A DNA stretch of 64,000 bases, from the NCBI RefSeq assembly GCF_900114435.1, contig NZ_FOZK01000002.1, forward strand, positions 992,001-1,056,000, given 5' to 3'. The translations under genes were made by a program, and so were the position numbers. Source of the stretch: Halomicrobium zhouii. Its GTDB lineage: Archaea > Halobacteriota > Halobacteria > Halobacteriales > Haloarculaceae. Shown in pieces: positions 17,739-26,017 of this stretch. The notes under the pieces are model-generated. The model made no database searches, was not told the origin of the DNA, and saw only the letters and a program-made list of their open reading frames with translations. Each line of letters opens with the position of its first letter. Position 1 is the stretch's first letter.

Positions 17739-17926
17739 GGTGACCTCGCCACAGCCGCGGTCAGTTGGTCCACACGCAACGACTCTAGCGTCCGGAGAGG
17801 GGGAACCTATATGCCATACGTTACCGTGCAACACGGCAATACAAGAATTTTTCCCGAGCGGAAATATTTCCTCGCTACCGGCGTACCGGCGGTCGACCTA
17901 ACTGTTAGCGGATCGAACACTCGAGT

Positions 17927-18544
17927 ATGTTCCGCGATCGCACCGACGCCGGCGACCGACTGGCCGATGCGCTTCGCGAGCGTGGCGTCGAAGCCGACGT
18001 CGTCCTCGCCATCCCACGCGGTGGACTCCCCCTCGGTCGCGCCGTCGCAGATCGGCTGGACGCTCCGCTCGACGTCGTCGTGGCAAAGAAGATCGGCGCC
18101 CCGCACAACCCGGAACTGGCTATCGGCGCTGTCGCCGAGAACGGGGCGCTGTGGCTGAATCAGTCGCTAATCGACGACGTCGGCGTCCGCGAGGACTACG
18201 TCGATGACGAGCGAGTCGCAGTCAGCGAGGCCGCGAGCGAGAAGGCCCGACGGTATCGGCAGGGACCGCCACCGGATCTATCCGGCAAGCGCGTCGTCGT
18301 CGTCGACGACGGCGTCGCGACGGGAGCGACGATGCGGGCCTGCCTCAAGCACGTTCGCGACGAAGGACCGGCGAGCGTCGTGGTCGCGGTGCCGGTCGGG
18401 CCACGGGACAGTATCGAGGAACTGCGGGCGTTCGCGGACGAGGTGGTGGTCCTCGAGATCCCGGCGGCCTTCCGCGCGGTGGGCGCCTACTTCAGGAACT
18501 TCGACCAGGTGAGCGACGCCGAGGCGCAGTCGTACCTACACTAG
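17927..18544 (+). CDS. Phosphoribosyltransferase family protein
   Basis: 205 residues. Type I PRTase fold with the PRPP-binding motif VVVVDDGVATGATM at about residues 124-137 and a VVAKKIGAPHNPELAIGAV segment typical of the haloarchaeal/actinobacterial stand-alone PRTase group often fused to or near dienelactone hydrolases. Substrate base unknown. Divergent from the GCS2 gene. Its 3' end overlaps the convergent dapE gene by 9 nt (18536-18544). Confidence 0.85.
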   Translation: MFRDRTDAGDRLADALRERGVEADVVLAIPRGGLPLGRAVADRLDAPLDVVVAKKIGAPHNPELAIGAVAENGALWLNQSLIDDVGVREDYVDDERVAVSEAASEKARRYRQGPPPDLSGKRVVVVDDGVATGATMRACLKHVRDEGPASVVVAVPVGPRDSIEELRAFADEVVVLEIPAAFRAVGAYFRNFDQVSDAEAQSYLH

Positions 18545-19660
18545 CTCCTCGAGGGCAGTCCGGACCGCCGCCGCGGCCGCCTCGACCTCCGAGAGGTGGA
18601 CGTACTCCCGTTCGCTGTGGGCGATTGCACCCTCGTCGTCGGCGAGATCGCCGGGGCCGAACACGACGGTTGGCGCGTGCTCGGCGAAGAAGGAAGCCTC
18701 CGTGGCGGCGCCGAACGGGCGAACGTCGCCGCCGCTGGCGTCGACGAGTTGCCGGACCAGCAGGTCGTCGCGGTCGGTGGCGAACGCACCGAGGAAGGGT
18801 GACTCTCTGGGAGTGAGTTCGACGCGGAGGTCCATCCCGGTCGGCATCCACTGGTACAGGTGCTCCTCCAGGTCGGCCCGGAACTCCTCGGCGCTCTCGG
18901 GCGGGACCGGCCGTCGGTCGAAGGTGATTTCGCAGGTTTCGGGGACCTGGTTCGACGTCTCCCCGCCCTCGACGACCGTCGGCGTGAGCGTGGGTTGACC
19001 GAGTGACTCGTGGTTACCCGGGCCGCGTTCTTCGTCGAACGTCTCCATGGCCTGCAGGACGGGGGCGGCGGCGCGAATCGCGTTCGCACCGCTCTCGGGG
19101 GTCGCCGCGTGGGCGGCCGTGCCGGTGATAGTGATCGTTCCCTCGTACTGCCCGCGCGCGGCTGTACAGACGTCGAGGCCCGTCGGCTCTCCGACGACGA
19201 AGCCGTCGACCGACAGGTCTCCGTCGGCCATCCGCTTTGCCAGGTGGGCTGCACCCGACTGGACCGTCTCCTCGTCGGGCGTGATGGCGATGGTCAGTTT
19301 CCCGTCGGTGGGCTCGACGGCGAGGAAGCCGGACAGCAATGCGGCGAGTGGCCCCTTCGCGTCGCAGGCGCCTCGACCCCTGACCACGTCGCCGTCGCGA
19401 CCGTAGGGGACGTGCGGCGGCACGGTGTCGATGTGGGTGTTGAGGACGAGGTGGCGGCCGCCCGTGCTGTCATCATCACCGTCTGCGGTGCTGTCGTCGG
19501 CACCGCCACGAGTTGCGAGGACGTTCCCCGCCTCGTCGACCGTCGGCTCGTGGCCGGCGGCTTCGAGCGTCTCGACCAGGAGATCCCGCATCTCCCCGAC
19601 GTCCTCGTGGGACGCCGTCTCGACGGCCTTCCGGTGGAAGGTCTCGACGTCGAAGCTCAT
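18536..19660 (-). CDS. dapE: Succinyl-diaminopimelate desuccinylase (M20 peptidase family)
   Basis: 374 residues. Removes succinate from N-succinyl-LL-DAP to give LL-DAP. M20 metal-ligand motifs: NTHIDTVPPH, GRGACDAKGPLA and ITPDEETVQSG, with a dimerisation lid domain in the middle (AAHAATPESGANAIRA). The lysine-pathway assignment rests on the ATGA overlap with lysA and the upstream dapA-dapB-dapD genes; taken alone, ArgE/LysK-type deacylase would be equally possible. A short acidic D/S/T insertion after residue 50 is halophilic in character. Confidence 0.87.
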   Translation of the reverse strand: MSFDVETFHRKAVETASHEDVGEMRDLLVETLEAAGHEPTVDEAGNVLATRGGADDSTADGDDDSTGGRHLVLNTHIDTVPPHVPYGRDGDVVRGRGACDAKGPLAALLSGFLAVEPTDGKLTIAITPDEETVQSGAAHLAKRMADGDLSVDGFVVGEPTGLDVCTAARGQYEGTITITGTAAHAATPESGANAIRAAAPVLQAMETFDEERGPGNHESLGQPTLTPTVVEGGETSNQVPETCEITFDRRPVPPESAEEFRADLEEHLYQWMPTGMDLRVELTPRESPFLGAFATDRDDLLVRQLVDASGGDVRPFGAATEASFFAEHAPTVVFGPGDLADDEGAIAHSEREYVHLSEVEAAAAAVRTALEELV

Positions 19661-20931
19661 CGGTCGGACTCCGCGCTGGCCGACCCGATTTCCGCTTCGT
19701 CTTCCACTCTGGTCACGTCGGCCATCGTCTCCCGGCGACGGACCACGCGCACGTCGTCCCCGTCGATGGCGACCTCGGCGGGCCGGGGCTGGGAGTGGAA
19801 CTGGTTGGCGAGTTCGTACCCGTACGCGCCGCAGTTCCCGATGGCGAGGACGTCCTCGCGCTCAGGGCGGGCGACCGGCCGGTCAGTGGCGAAGACGTCC
19901 GCACTCGTGCAGCATGGCCCGCCGATAGCGACGGGGTAGTCCTCGCGCTCGGGCGCCGTGATATTTCTGATGGGGTGGTAGGAGTCGAACATCGCCGGGC
20001 GGATCATCGTCGCGAGCGAGGCGTCGACGCCGACGACGGTGGCGGCGGGCGTCTCCTTGACGGTGTTGACGGTCGTGAGGATCAACTCGGCGTCGGCGAC
20101 GACGTAGCGGCCGGGCTCCAGTTTGATCTGTGCGTCCAGGTCGCCGACGGCCTCGCGGACCTTCTCGCCGACGACGTCCATGTCGAGGGGCTCCTCGTCC
20201 TCGCGGTATGGGACGCCGAAGCCGCCGCCGAAGTCGACGAACTCCAGGCCCTCGCCCGCCCCGGCGACTTCGCGGCCCATCTCCGCGACCTTCGCGATGG
20301 CGCGGCAGTGGTCGTCCAGGTCGTCGTGGAGGACGCCGCTGCCGGCGTGGGCGTGGATGCCCACTAGGTCGAAGCGCTCGCGGACGTCGTCTGCGACTTC
20401 CGGTACCTCGTCGTACGGAATCCCGAACTTGGCGTCCTTGCCAGTGGCGACCTTCTCGTGGTGGCCGGTACCGATGCCGGGGTTGATCCGGATGGCCACG
20501 CGACCGTCGTAGCCCCGCGATTCGAGGCGGTCGAAGGTGTCCCGCGCGCCCGCGGTGATGGTGAACCCCGGGTGGTCCGACGCAAGGTCGACGGCGTAGT
20601 CGAGGTCGCGGTCCGGCGGGTTGACCGCGGTGTACTGGAGCGTGTCCGGGTCGGCGCCGGCCTGGATGGCCCGCTGGAGTTCGCCCGCGGCAGCGCACTC
20701 GATGTCCGCCCCCGCTTCGAGCAGGGCAGAGAGAACTGCCTGGCCGGTGTGGGCCTTCGCGGCGTACATCACGTGGGCGTCGAGGAACGCGGCGGAGAAC
20801 CGGCGGTAGTTCTCCTGGACGCGCGACGGATCGAGGACGTACAGCGGCGTGTCGTACTCCGCGGCGATGTCGAGTAACTGGTCGTGGTCCCAGTCCGCGA
20901 GTCGGCGGATCGGCGGCGAGGCGTCGGTCAT
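19657..20931 (-). CDS. lysA: Diaminopimelate decarboxylase
   Basis: 424 residues. PLP-dependent fold III enzyme making L-lysine from meso-DAP. The PLP lysine lies in VMYAAKAHTGQ; GIHAHAGSGV, the glycine-rich FGGGFGVPY phosphate loop and EPGRYVVADAE are all present, and the second-subunit motif GGPCCTSADVF supplies the active-site cysteine. The start ATG 20931 follows a ten-codon non-conserved extension. Its stop overlaps the dapE start by 4 nt (ATGA), so the two are translationally coupled. The gap before it (20932-21387) holds two repeat elements. Confidence 0.93.
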   Translation of the reverse strand: MTDASPPIRRLADWDHDQLLDIAAEYDTPLYVLDPSRVQENYRRFSAAFLDAHVMYAAKAHTGQAVLSALLEAGADIECAAAGELQRAIQAGADPDTLQYTAVNPPDRDLDYAVDLASDHPGFTITAGARDTFDRLESRGYDGRVAIRINPGIGTGHHEKVATGKDAKFGIPYDEVPEVADDVRERFDLVGIHAHAGSGVLHDDLDDHCRAIAKVAEMGREVAGAGEGLEFVDFGGGFGVPYREDEEPLDMDVVGEKVREAVGDLDAQIKLEPGRYVVADAELILTTVNTVKETPAATVVGVDASLATMIRPAMFDSYHPIRNITAPEREDYPVAIGGPCCTSADVFATDRPVARPEREDVLAIGNCGAYGYELANQFHSQPRPAEVAIDGDDVRVVRRRETMADVTRVEDEAEIGSASAESDR

Positions 20932-21057
20932 TGGCGAACACACGGCAGCGCCCGCTAACAAGGGTTCCGTTTCTACGAGTTCGGGTGGGAGTAGTGGCGA
21001 CTTTTCACACCAGTAGCTGGGATCTTTGCAGCTACGGCAAGGACATTGTTACTGCAA

Positions 21058-21173
21058 ACACCTCGAAAGCCCCGACGCGCTCCGGTCCCGCGGACGCACT
21101 GCGCTCCTCGGCTTCGCCTGCGGTGCTTGCGCGTCCGGGGTTCCCGGACCGCGTCGCCCCTTTCAGTCCACCC
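21058..21173 (-). repeat. Dispersed hairpin element, copy 1
   Basis: Read on the minus strand it begins GGGTGGACTGAAAGGGGC and ends GGGGCTTTCGAGGTG. These are the two conserved ends shared with four other copies in this window. The centre is GC-rich with short imperfect palindromes. Lies head to head with copy 2 in the gap between the Nmad3-like gene and lysA. No ORF of note inside. Confidence 0.65.
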
Positions 21174-21198
21174 GTCTCTCCCGACCAATCAGCCGACC

Positions 21199-21376
21199 CG
21201 GGTGGGAATGAAAGGGGCCGTGCTCTGCGGGAACCCCGGCGTTCGCAAGAGCGAAGCTCTTGCGCAGCCCATCAGAAATCTTCGATTTCTGAGGACGACG
21301 TAAGGACCGCAGCGAACGCAGTGAGCGAGGACCACAGCGAGCCGCGGGACCGCAGAGCACGGGGGCTTTCGAGATG
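21199..21376 (+). repeat. Dispersed hairpin element, copy 2
   Basis: Begins GGGTGGGAATGAAAGGGGC and ends GGGGGCTTTCGAGATG. The centre carries two perfect hairpins: GCAAGAGC-GAA-GCTCTTGC (21245-21263) and CAGAAATC-TTC-GATTTCTG (21273-21291). It then has a run of GAGCGA-type half palindromes. The 178-nt length and hairpins would suit a structured RNA or a non-autonomous mobile repeat. Confidence 0.65.
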
Positions 21377-21387
21377 CTCGCGGTAAC

Positions 21388-22212
21388 TCACCCGACGGTA
21401 GTGCGCACTCGGGAAACATCGTCGGTCGCACTCTGGACGAATTCCAGAAAGGCCTCCGAATCCACGTCACACCGGACGGCGGGCTTGAATCCGCCGAGGT
21501 GGCAGCCATCGGCGCCACTCCGGCAGGGGCTCAGTTCCGATTCGACGCCGTCGTCCATGTAGTAGTTCGGGCCGCGACGGCTGTCGCTGAGTCGAATCGC
21601 CCTTTCGAGCAGCCCACCCGGTTCTTCCCCGGGGACGATAACCACCGGATCCATTCGGTCAGTAAACTCCGGGTCGTGGTAGTACAGGTCGCCGTGGGCG
21701 GCGAAGCGCTTGGCGTGGGCGTTCTCCGGATGATTCTCCAGCACGGCGCGCTTGGCGTCGAGGTCGTCGTCTGGTTCCAGAACCACGGGCCGCTCCGCGA
21801 CGGTGAAGTAGCCGAACAGGTAGCGGTGTTTGTACTCGCTTTCGGGCCCCGGAAAACCGGCGTAGAACGCGACGACGTCGCCCGGGTCGAGGTCGCGGAG
21901 CGCGGCGACGTAGGCCGGCCGGTGTTCGCCGTAGGTCAGTGCGTCGAGGTTCGGGTCGCGGTGGACGGGTTGACTCGCGATGGCGTCCGGATCGGTCACC
22001 CAGTCGCCGTCGCTCCCCGGTCGGACGCCGTCGAGAATCGCGGCGAGCGGACCGTCGCTGAATCGACTGTCGAGCGACCCGTAGGTCGCCGCCTCCGTGG
22101 TCGGGCCTTTCTCCGGAATCGGGACGTACTCGAATCGCCCGTCACTGTCGACTTTCGGGACTGGCCGGACGTTGCCGGTGTCGGCGCCGACGCCGCAGAG
22201 AACGACGGTCAA
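21388..22212 (-). CDS. Nmad3-like protein (nucleotide modification associated domain 3)
   Basis: 274 residues. The N-terminus reads VLCGVGADTGNVRP...DGRFEYVPIPE, then TYGSLDSRF, later HRDPNLDALTYG and DLDPGDVVAFYAGF, an arrangement I associate with the Nmad3 family. That family was predicted from gene neighbourhoods to act with modified nucleotides; its biochemical activity is not established to my knowledge. The C-terminal third is haloarchaeal and has a Cys/His pair (PCRSGADGCHLGG). It starts 10 nt downstream of dapD on the same strand, so it is probably cotranscribed with the lysine genes, to which it has no obvious link. Confidence 0.65.
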   Translation of the reverse strand: MTVVLCGVGADTGNVRPVPKVDSDGRFEYVPIPEKGPTTEAATYGSLDSRFSDGPLAAILDGVRPGSDGDWVTDPDAIASQPVHRDPNLDALTYGEHRPAYVAALRDLDPGDVVAFYAGFPGPESEYKHRYLFGYFTVAERPVVLEPDDDLDAKRAVLENHPENAHAKRFAAHGDLYYHDPEFTDRMDPVVIVPGEEPGGLLERAIRLSDSRRGPNYYMDDGVESELSPCRSGADGCHLGGFKPAVRCDVDSEAFLEFVQSATDDVSRVRTTVG

Positions 22213-22222
22213 TTGCGGGAGA

Positions 22223-23053
22223 CTACTCCCGGAGCGCGTCCTCGCGCTCGGTCGCTTCCAGCGTCTGTTCCTCGACGTCCGTCGCGACCACGGCGGGCTT
22301 GTAGGCGCCGCCGTCGAACAGGTCGTGGTCCGAGACGCTGGACTCGACGAAGCGGGTGAACGCGCGGCGCTCCGGCGGCAGTTCGCCGTAGATCACTTCC
22401 TCTTCGACGAGGTCGTAGATGGGGATGCGGGGCGTGAGGAGGGTGTTCTCGCCGACGACGGAGTTCTCGCCGACGACGAAGCCCGAAGTGACCCGGCAGC
22501 CCGCGCCGAGCGAGACGCCGTCCTCGACGATGACCGGGGCGTCCTCGACCGGTTCGAGGACGCCGCCGATGAGCGTGTTGGCGCCGAGTTTGACGTCGTC
22601 GCCGATCTGGGCGCAGGAACCCACGGTGTCGCAGGAGTCGACGAGTGTGCCATCGCCGACGTAGGCGCCGATGTTGACGAAGGCGGGGGACATGAGGATG
22701 GCGTCACTACCCACGTAGGCGCCCCGGCGGATGACGGTCCCGTCCGGCGTGTTTCGCGTCCCGCGCTCGTTCAGGTCCGCCGTCTCGCGGAGCGGGAGGA
22801 CGTCGTGGTAGGTGACGTCGCCGTAGGTCCGGGCCTCGGTCTCGCGCAGGCCGAAGTTGAGCAGGATACCCTGCTTGACCCACTCGTTGGCCTCCCAGCC
22901 GTCGCTTCCCTTCTCCGCGGCGCGGACCTCGCCCGCTTCGAGGGCTTCGAGGAACTCGTCGAGGACCGCGAGGTGGTCGTCGGTCGCGTCGGCGGCGGTC
23001 AGGCCGTCCTGTTTGCGCTGCCAGAGGTCGCTGACGTCTGCTTCGAGGCTCAT
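22223..23053 (-). CDS. dapD: Tetrahydrodipicolinate N-succinyltransferase
   Basis: 276 residues. Transfers succinyl from succinyl-CoA to tetrahydrodipicolinate in the succinylase branch of lysine/DAP synthesis. The C-terminal two thirds are a left-handed beta-helix of hexapeptide repeats (for example IRRGAYVGSDAILMSPAFV and VGSCAQIGDDVKLGANTLI), preceded by an alpha-helical N-domain. Start at ATG 23053, overlapping the dapB stop by 4 nt (ATGA). The usual length and position after dapB make the assignment firm. Confidence 0.93.
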   Translation of the reverse strand: MSLEADVSDLWQRKQDGLTAADATDDHLAVLDEFLEALEAGEVRAAEKGSDGWEANEWVKQGILLNFGLRETEARTYGDVTYHDVLPLRETADLNERGTRNTPDGTVIRRGAYVGSDAILMSPAFVNIGAYVGDGTLVDSCDTVGSCAQIGDDVKLGANTLIGGVLEPVEDAPVIVEDGVSLGAGCRVTSGFVVGENSVVGENTLLTPRIPIYDLVEEEVIYGELPPERRAFTRFVESSVSDHDLFDGGAYKPAVVATDVEEQTLEATEREDALRE

Positions 23054-23811
23054 GTGTCGTCGATGACTTCCCCGAATGAATACCATTCCGGATCCTTCCC
23101 GGCGAGCCAGGTGGCGGCGTCGAGCGCACCGGCGGCGAACACCCCTCTATCCTCCGCCCGGTGGGACAGCGAGACCACCTCGTCGTTGCCTGCCAGGACG
23201 AGTTCGTGTTCGCCGCGGATATCCCCCGCACGCCGCGCGAACACGCCGATCTCGTCCTCCTGACGGGGGGCGTGACCCTCGCGACCGTAGACGGGTTCGA
23301 CGTCGCGTTCTTCCTGAATCGTCTCGAGGATGGTGTTGGCAGTCCCCGAGGGCGCGTCGATCTTCTGGTTGTGGTGAGTCTCCATCAGTTCGAGGTCGTA
23401 GTCCGGGAGCGCGGAGACGGCCTCGCCGATGGTCCTGAGGAGCACCTGGATGCCGCGGGAGAAGTTGGTCGCCTTGAGCACCGGGACGTCCTGGCTGGCC
23501 GACCGGAGCGAGGCCATCCCGCCGGAGTCGAAGCCCGTCGTCCCGACGACCATGCCGACGCCGGCGTCGACGCAGGCGTCCGCGAGCGCGAGCGTCGACT
23601 CGGGAACGGTGAAGTCGATCACGACCTGCGGTTCGTGCTCGGCGAGGCCGTCCGCGAGGTCGTCGGCGTGGAAGATGGGGACCCCCTGGATGTCGTCGAC
23701 GTCGTCGACGTGGAACCCAACGACGACGTCGAAGTCGTCACGCGCGCTCGCGGCCTCGATGACGGCCCGGCCCATCCGGCCGGCCGCGCCGTTGACCGCG
23801 ATGCGCGTCAT
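23050..23811 (-). CDS. dapB: 4-hydroxy-tetrahydrodipicolinate reductase
   Basis: 253 residues. NAD(P)H-dependent second committed step of lysine synthesis. Rossmann loop VNGAAGRMGRAVIE at the N-terminus; VVGTTGF cofactor motif; catalytic ETHHNQKIDAPSGTA at about residue 145. Overlaps dapA upstream and dapD downstream by 4 nt each (ATGA), so dapA-dapB-dapD are translationally coupled. Confidence 0.95.
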   Translation of the reverse strand: MTRIAVNGAAGRMGRAVIEAASARDDFDVVVGFHVDDVDDIQGVPIFHADDLADGLAEHEPQVVIDFTVPESTLALADACVDAGVGMVVGTTGFDSGGMASLRSASQDVPVLKATNFSRGIQVLLRTIGEAVSALPDYDLELMETHHNQKIDAPSGTANTILETIQEERDVEPVYGREGHAPRQEDEIGVFARRAGDIRGEHELVLAGNDEVVSLSHRAEDRGVFAAGALDAATWLAGKDPEWYSFGEVIDDT

Positions 23812-24734
23812 CGCTCGACCTCCGCGAAGGCGTCCTCACCGTCCGGGTTTTCGAGTTCCGCGAGGATCGATTCGAGGTCGTCGAGGTACTCATCGCTCAG
23901 GCGGGAGAGCGGCTGGCGGACGTGCGCGGGGCCGTAGCCGCGGATCCGCATCGCCTCCTTCACCGGGATGGGGTTGGTCTCGACGAAGAGCCCGCGGAAC
24001 AGCGGCCCGAGCTCGTGGTGCAGGTTCCGGGCGCGCTCGTAGTCCTCGGAGAGGGCGGCACCGACCATCGCGCAGGTGCGTTCCGGCTCGACGTTGGCGG
24101 CGACGCTGATACAGCCGTGGGCGCCAACCGAGAGCATCGGGAGGGTCATCCCGTCATCGCCGGAGAGGACCGAGAAGTCTGCCTCGCGCGTGCGTTCGAT
24201 GATCTCCGATATCTGGTTCATGTCGCCACTGGCGGCCTTGTAGCCCAGAATACTGGGGTGGCTCGCGAGTTCGACGGCCGTGTCGGGTTCGATATTCTGA
24301 CCCGTGCGCGAGGGAACGTTGTAGACGATCTGTGGGCAGTCTACCTCGTCTGCGATGGTCTCGAAGTGATCGACGAGGCCGCGCTGTTCGGGCCTGTTGT
24401 AGTACGGCGAGATGAGGAGCAGGGCGTCGGCACCGGCGTCGGCGGCGCGCTGGGAGAGCGAGAGCGCTTCGCGAGTGTTGTTCGATCCGGTGCCGGCGAC
24501 GACGGGTACGTCGTCGACCGAATCGACGACTGCCTCGACGACCTCGACGTGCTCGTCGTGGGTCAGCGTCGCCGACTCGCCGGTGGAGCCGACGGGGACG
24601 AGGCCGTCGACGCCCGCGGCTTCGAGGCGCTGGGCGTCCTCTCGGAGGGTTTCGAAGTCGATGCTGCGGTCCGCGTCGTCGTGGAACGGCGTGCACATCG
24701 CGGGGAACACGCCGGTGAGGTCGATTGCTGTCAT
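23808..24734 (-). CDS. dapA: 4-hydroxy-tetrahydrodipicolinate synthase
   Basis: 308 residues. Condenses pyruvate with aspartate semialdehyde, the first step towards DAP/lysine. TIM-barrel with VGSTGESATL (GxTGE motif), the YYNRP catalytic tyrosine segment, RTGQNI and the Schiff-base lysine in ILGYKAASGD. Promoter-proximal gene of the lysine cluster. The 410-nt region upstream (24735-25145) contains only a possible 28-codon ORF. Confidence 0.95.
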   Translation of the reverse strand: MTAIDLTGVFPAMCTPFHDDADRSIDFETLREDAQRLEAAGVDGLVPVGSTGESATLTHDEHVEVVEAVVDSVDDVPVVAGTGSNNTREALSLSQRAADAGADALLLISPYYNRPEQRGLVDHFETIADEVDCPQIVYNVPSRTGQNIEPDTAVELASHPSILGYKAASGDMNQISEIIERTREADFSVLSGDDGMTLPMLSVGAHGCISVAANVEPERTCAMVGAALSEDYERARNLHHELGPLFRGLFVETNPIPVKEAMRIRGYGPAHVRQPLSRLSDEYLDDLESILAELENPDGEDAFAEVER

Positions 24735-24875
24735 GTGAGTGGTCGCTGGTCTGTTGTGGGTGAGTCTGCGCGCGATGCAAAAATGACTGCCGTTCGGCCG
24801 GCGGGAGACGGCTCCGTCACTCGAACGGCAGGATTCCGGGCCCGTGACGGGGTCGCTACGCCCGCCGCGAGCCGC

Positions 24876-24962
24876 TCAGAATGGAAGTTTCGGCTTGGCC
24901 TTGGTGGCCGCTACGGACGCACCGCTCGTCGAATCGCGACGGGTGGGTGCGTTCCGGGTCAT
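24876..24962 (-). CDS. Possible 28-residue leader peptide upstream of dapA
   Basis: ATG at 24962 opens 28 codons ending TKAKPKLPF. The peptide is basic with three lysines among its last eight residues, which is unusual in an acidic haloarchaeal proteome. It lies 141 nt upstream of dapA on the same strand. It may be a real microprotein, a leader peptide, or chance; no Shine-Dalgarno or convincing TATA decides it. The remainder of 24735-25145 shows no other feature I can support, apart from the TTAACC-containing AT patch near 25115, just upstream of the divergent NYN gene. Confidence 0.25.
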   Translation of the reverse strand: MTRNAPTRRDSTSGASVAATKAKPKLPF

Positions 24963-25145
24963 TGCACGAAATAGATCAGTGGAGCGTCTTAGTGCTTGCG
25001 TTCCACGGGGAGTGGCGTTCACGCCTGTCGCCGCGGACGTGCGCACCCCTGGGGATGCGCTGACGCCTCCGTGCTGACAGTTTCGTCGGCGCTGGGCGGC
25101 GCTGGACCCCGAAAAATTAACCGGACAGGGGTCACACGAACGTGC

Positions 25146-25643
25146 ATGCCTGTTACGCACCCGACCCAACGGGTGGGCGTCCTCGCGGACGCGCAGAACC
25201 TCTATCACACGGCTCGGAGTCTCTACTCTCGCAATATCGACTACAGCTCGCTTCTGGAGGGCGCCCTCGACGGCCGGGAACTCACGCGCGCGATCGCCTA
25301 CGTCATCCGGGCGAACTCGCCGGAGGAAGAGAGCTTCTTCGAGGCGCTCGTCGACATCGGCTTCGAGACGCGCGTCAAGGACATCAAGACGTTCGAGGAC
25401 GGCTCGAAGAAGGCCGACTGGGACGTCGGGATGAGCCTCGACGCCGTCTCGCTGGCGCCCCACGTCGACACGATCATCCTCTGTACGGGCGACGGCGACT
25501 TCGCCCGCCTCTGTCGCTACCTGCGCCACGAGGGCTGTCGCGTCGAGGCGATGAGCTTCGCCGAGTCCACCTCCGAGGAACTCGTCGAGGCGGCCGACAG
25601 CTTCGAGAACCTCAGCGAGAACGAAGACACGTACCTGCTGTAG
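25146..25643 (+). CDS. NYN-domain (LabA/DUF88-type) protein
   Basis: 165 residues from MPVTHPTQRVG. NYN/PIN-like nuclease fold: LADAQNLYHTAR contains the first conserved Asp and Asn, KKADWDVGMSLDAVS the central Asp cluster, and LCTGDGDFARLCRYLR the third acidic motif. Such proteins are predicted Mg-dependent RNases; the family member LabA acts in cyanobacterial regulation. An AAAAATTAACC box lies about 25-32 nt upstream, so a leaderless mRNA is likely. Divergent from the lysine cluster. Confidence 0.87.
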   Translation: MPVTHPTQRVGVLADAQNLYHTARSLYSRNIDYSSLLEGALDGRELTRAIAYVIRANSPEEESFFEALVDIGFETRVKDIKTFEDGSKKADWDVGMSLDAVSLAPHVDTIILCTGDGDFARLCRYLRHEGCRVEAMSFAESTSEELVEAADSFENLSENEDTYLL

Positions 25644-25683
25644 CCACTCGCGAAATCGGGCTCGAAAGAACGAAGAGACGGTT

Positions 25684-25866
25684 TCAGACCGGGCGAGCGT
25701 CTTCGGACGTGCCGACGAGCAGCGCGCCGGCGGCAAGTCCGAGCGCGGCGAGCGATCCGAGAACCGGCGGCAATCCGCTCCCGAGCTGTCCCGTACCGAG
25801 GATGATGGCCGTACTCGCGACGAGCAGGAGGACGCCGACTGCGACTTTTCGCGTATCCGTTGCCAT
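25684..25866 (-). CDS. Small membrane protein, two TM helices
   Basis: 60 residues from MATDTRKVAVGVLLLVAS. Two hydrophobic helices (VAVGVLLLVASTAIILG and PVLGSLAALGLAAGALLVG) separated by a Gly/Pro turn, then a short acidic tail. An AAATTTATACC box on the minus strand (about 25890-25900) lies 24-34 nt before the ATG, supporting this start over the in-frame ATG 16 codons upstream. No family recognised. Confidence 0.6.
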   Translation of the reverse strand: MATDTRKVAVGVLLLVASTAIILGTGQLGSGLPPVLGSLAALGLAAGALLVGTSEDARPV

Positions 25867-26017
25867 GTCGGCCAAAGGTAATCGGTCGTCCGGTATAAAT
25901 TTCTCCAAATCCAACGGGGATAAACGCGATCGATCGTTATCGTTTTCGACCGAGGGGTTTCTGCGAGTCCGTCCGCGGTTGGTGACGCTTTTGGTTCCGG
26001 GTCGTCAGCATCAGTTG

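Noticed and set aside
24876-25736. 286-codon minus-strand frame upstream of dapA
   Set aside because: It runs antisense to the NYN gene with its clear active-site motifs; only its last 28 codons, in non-coding DNA, are retained as a low-confidence ORF.
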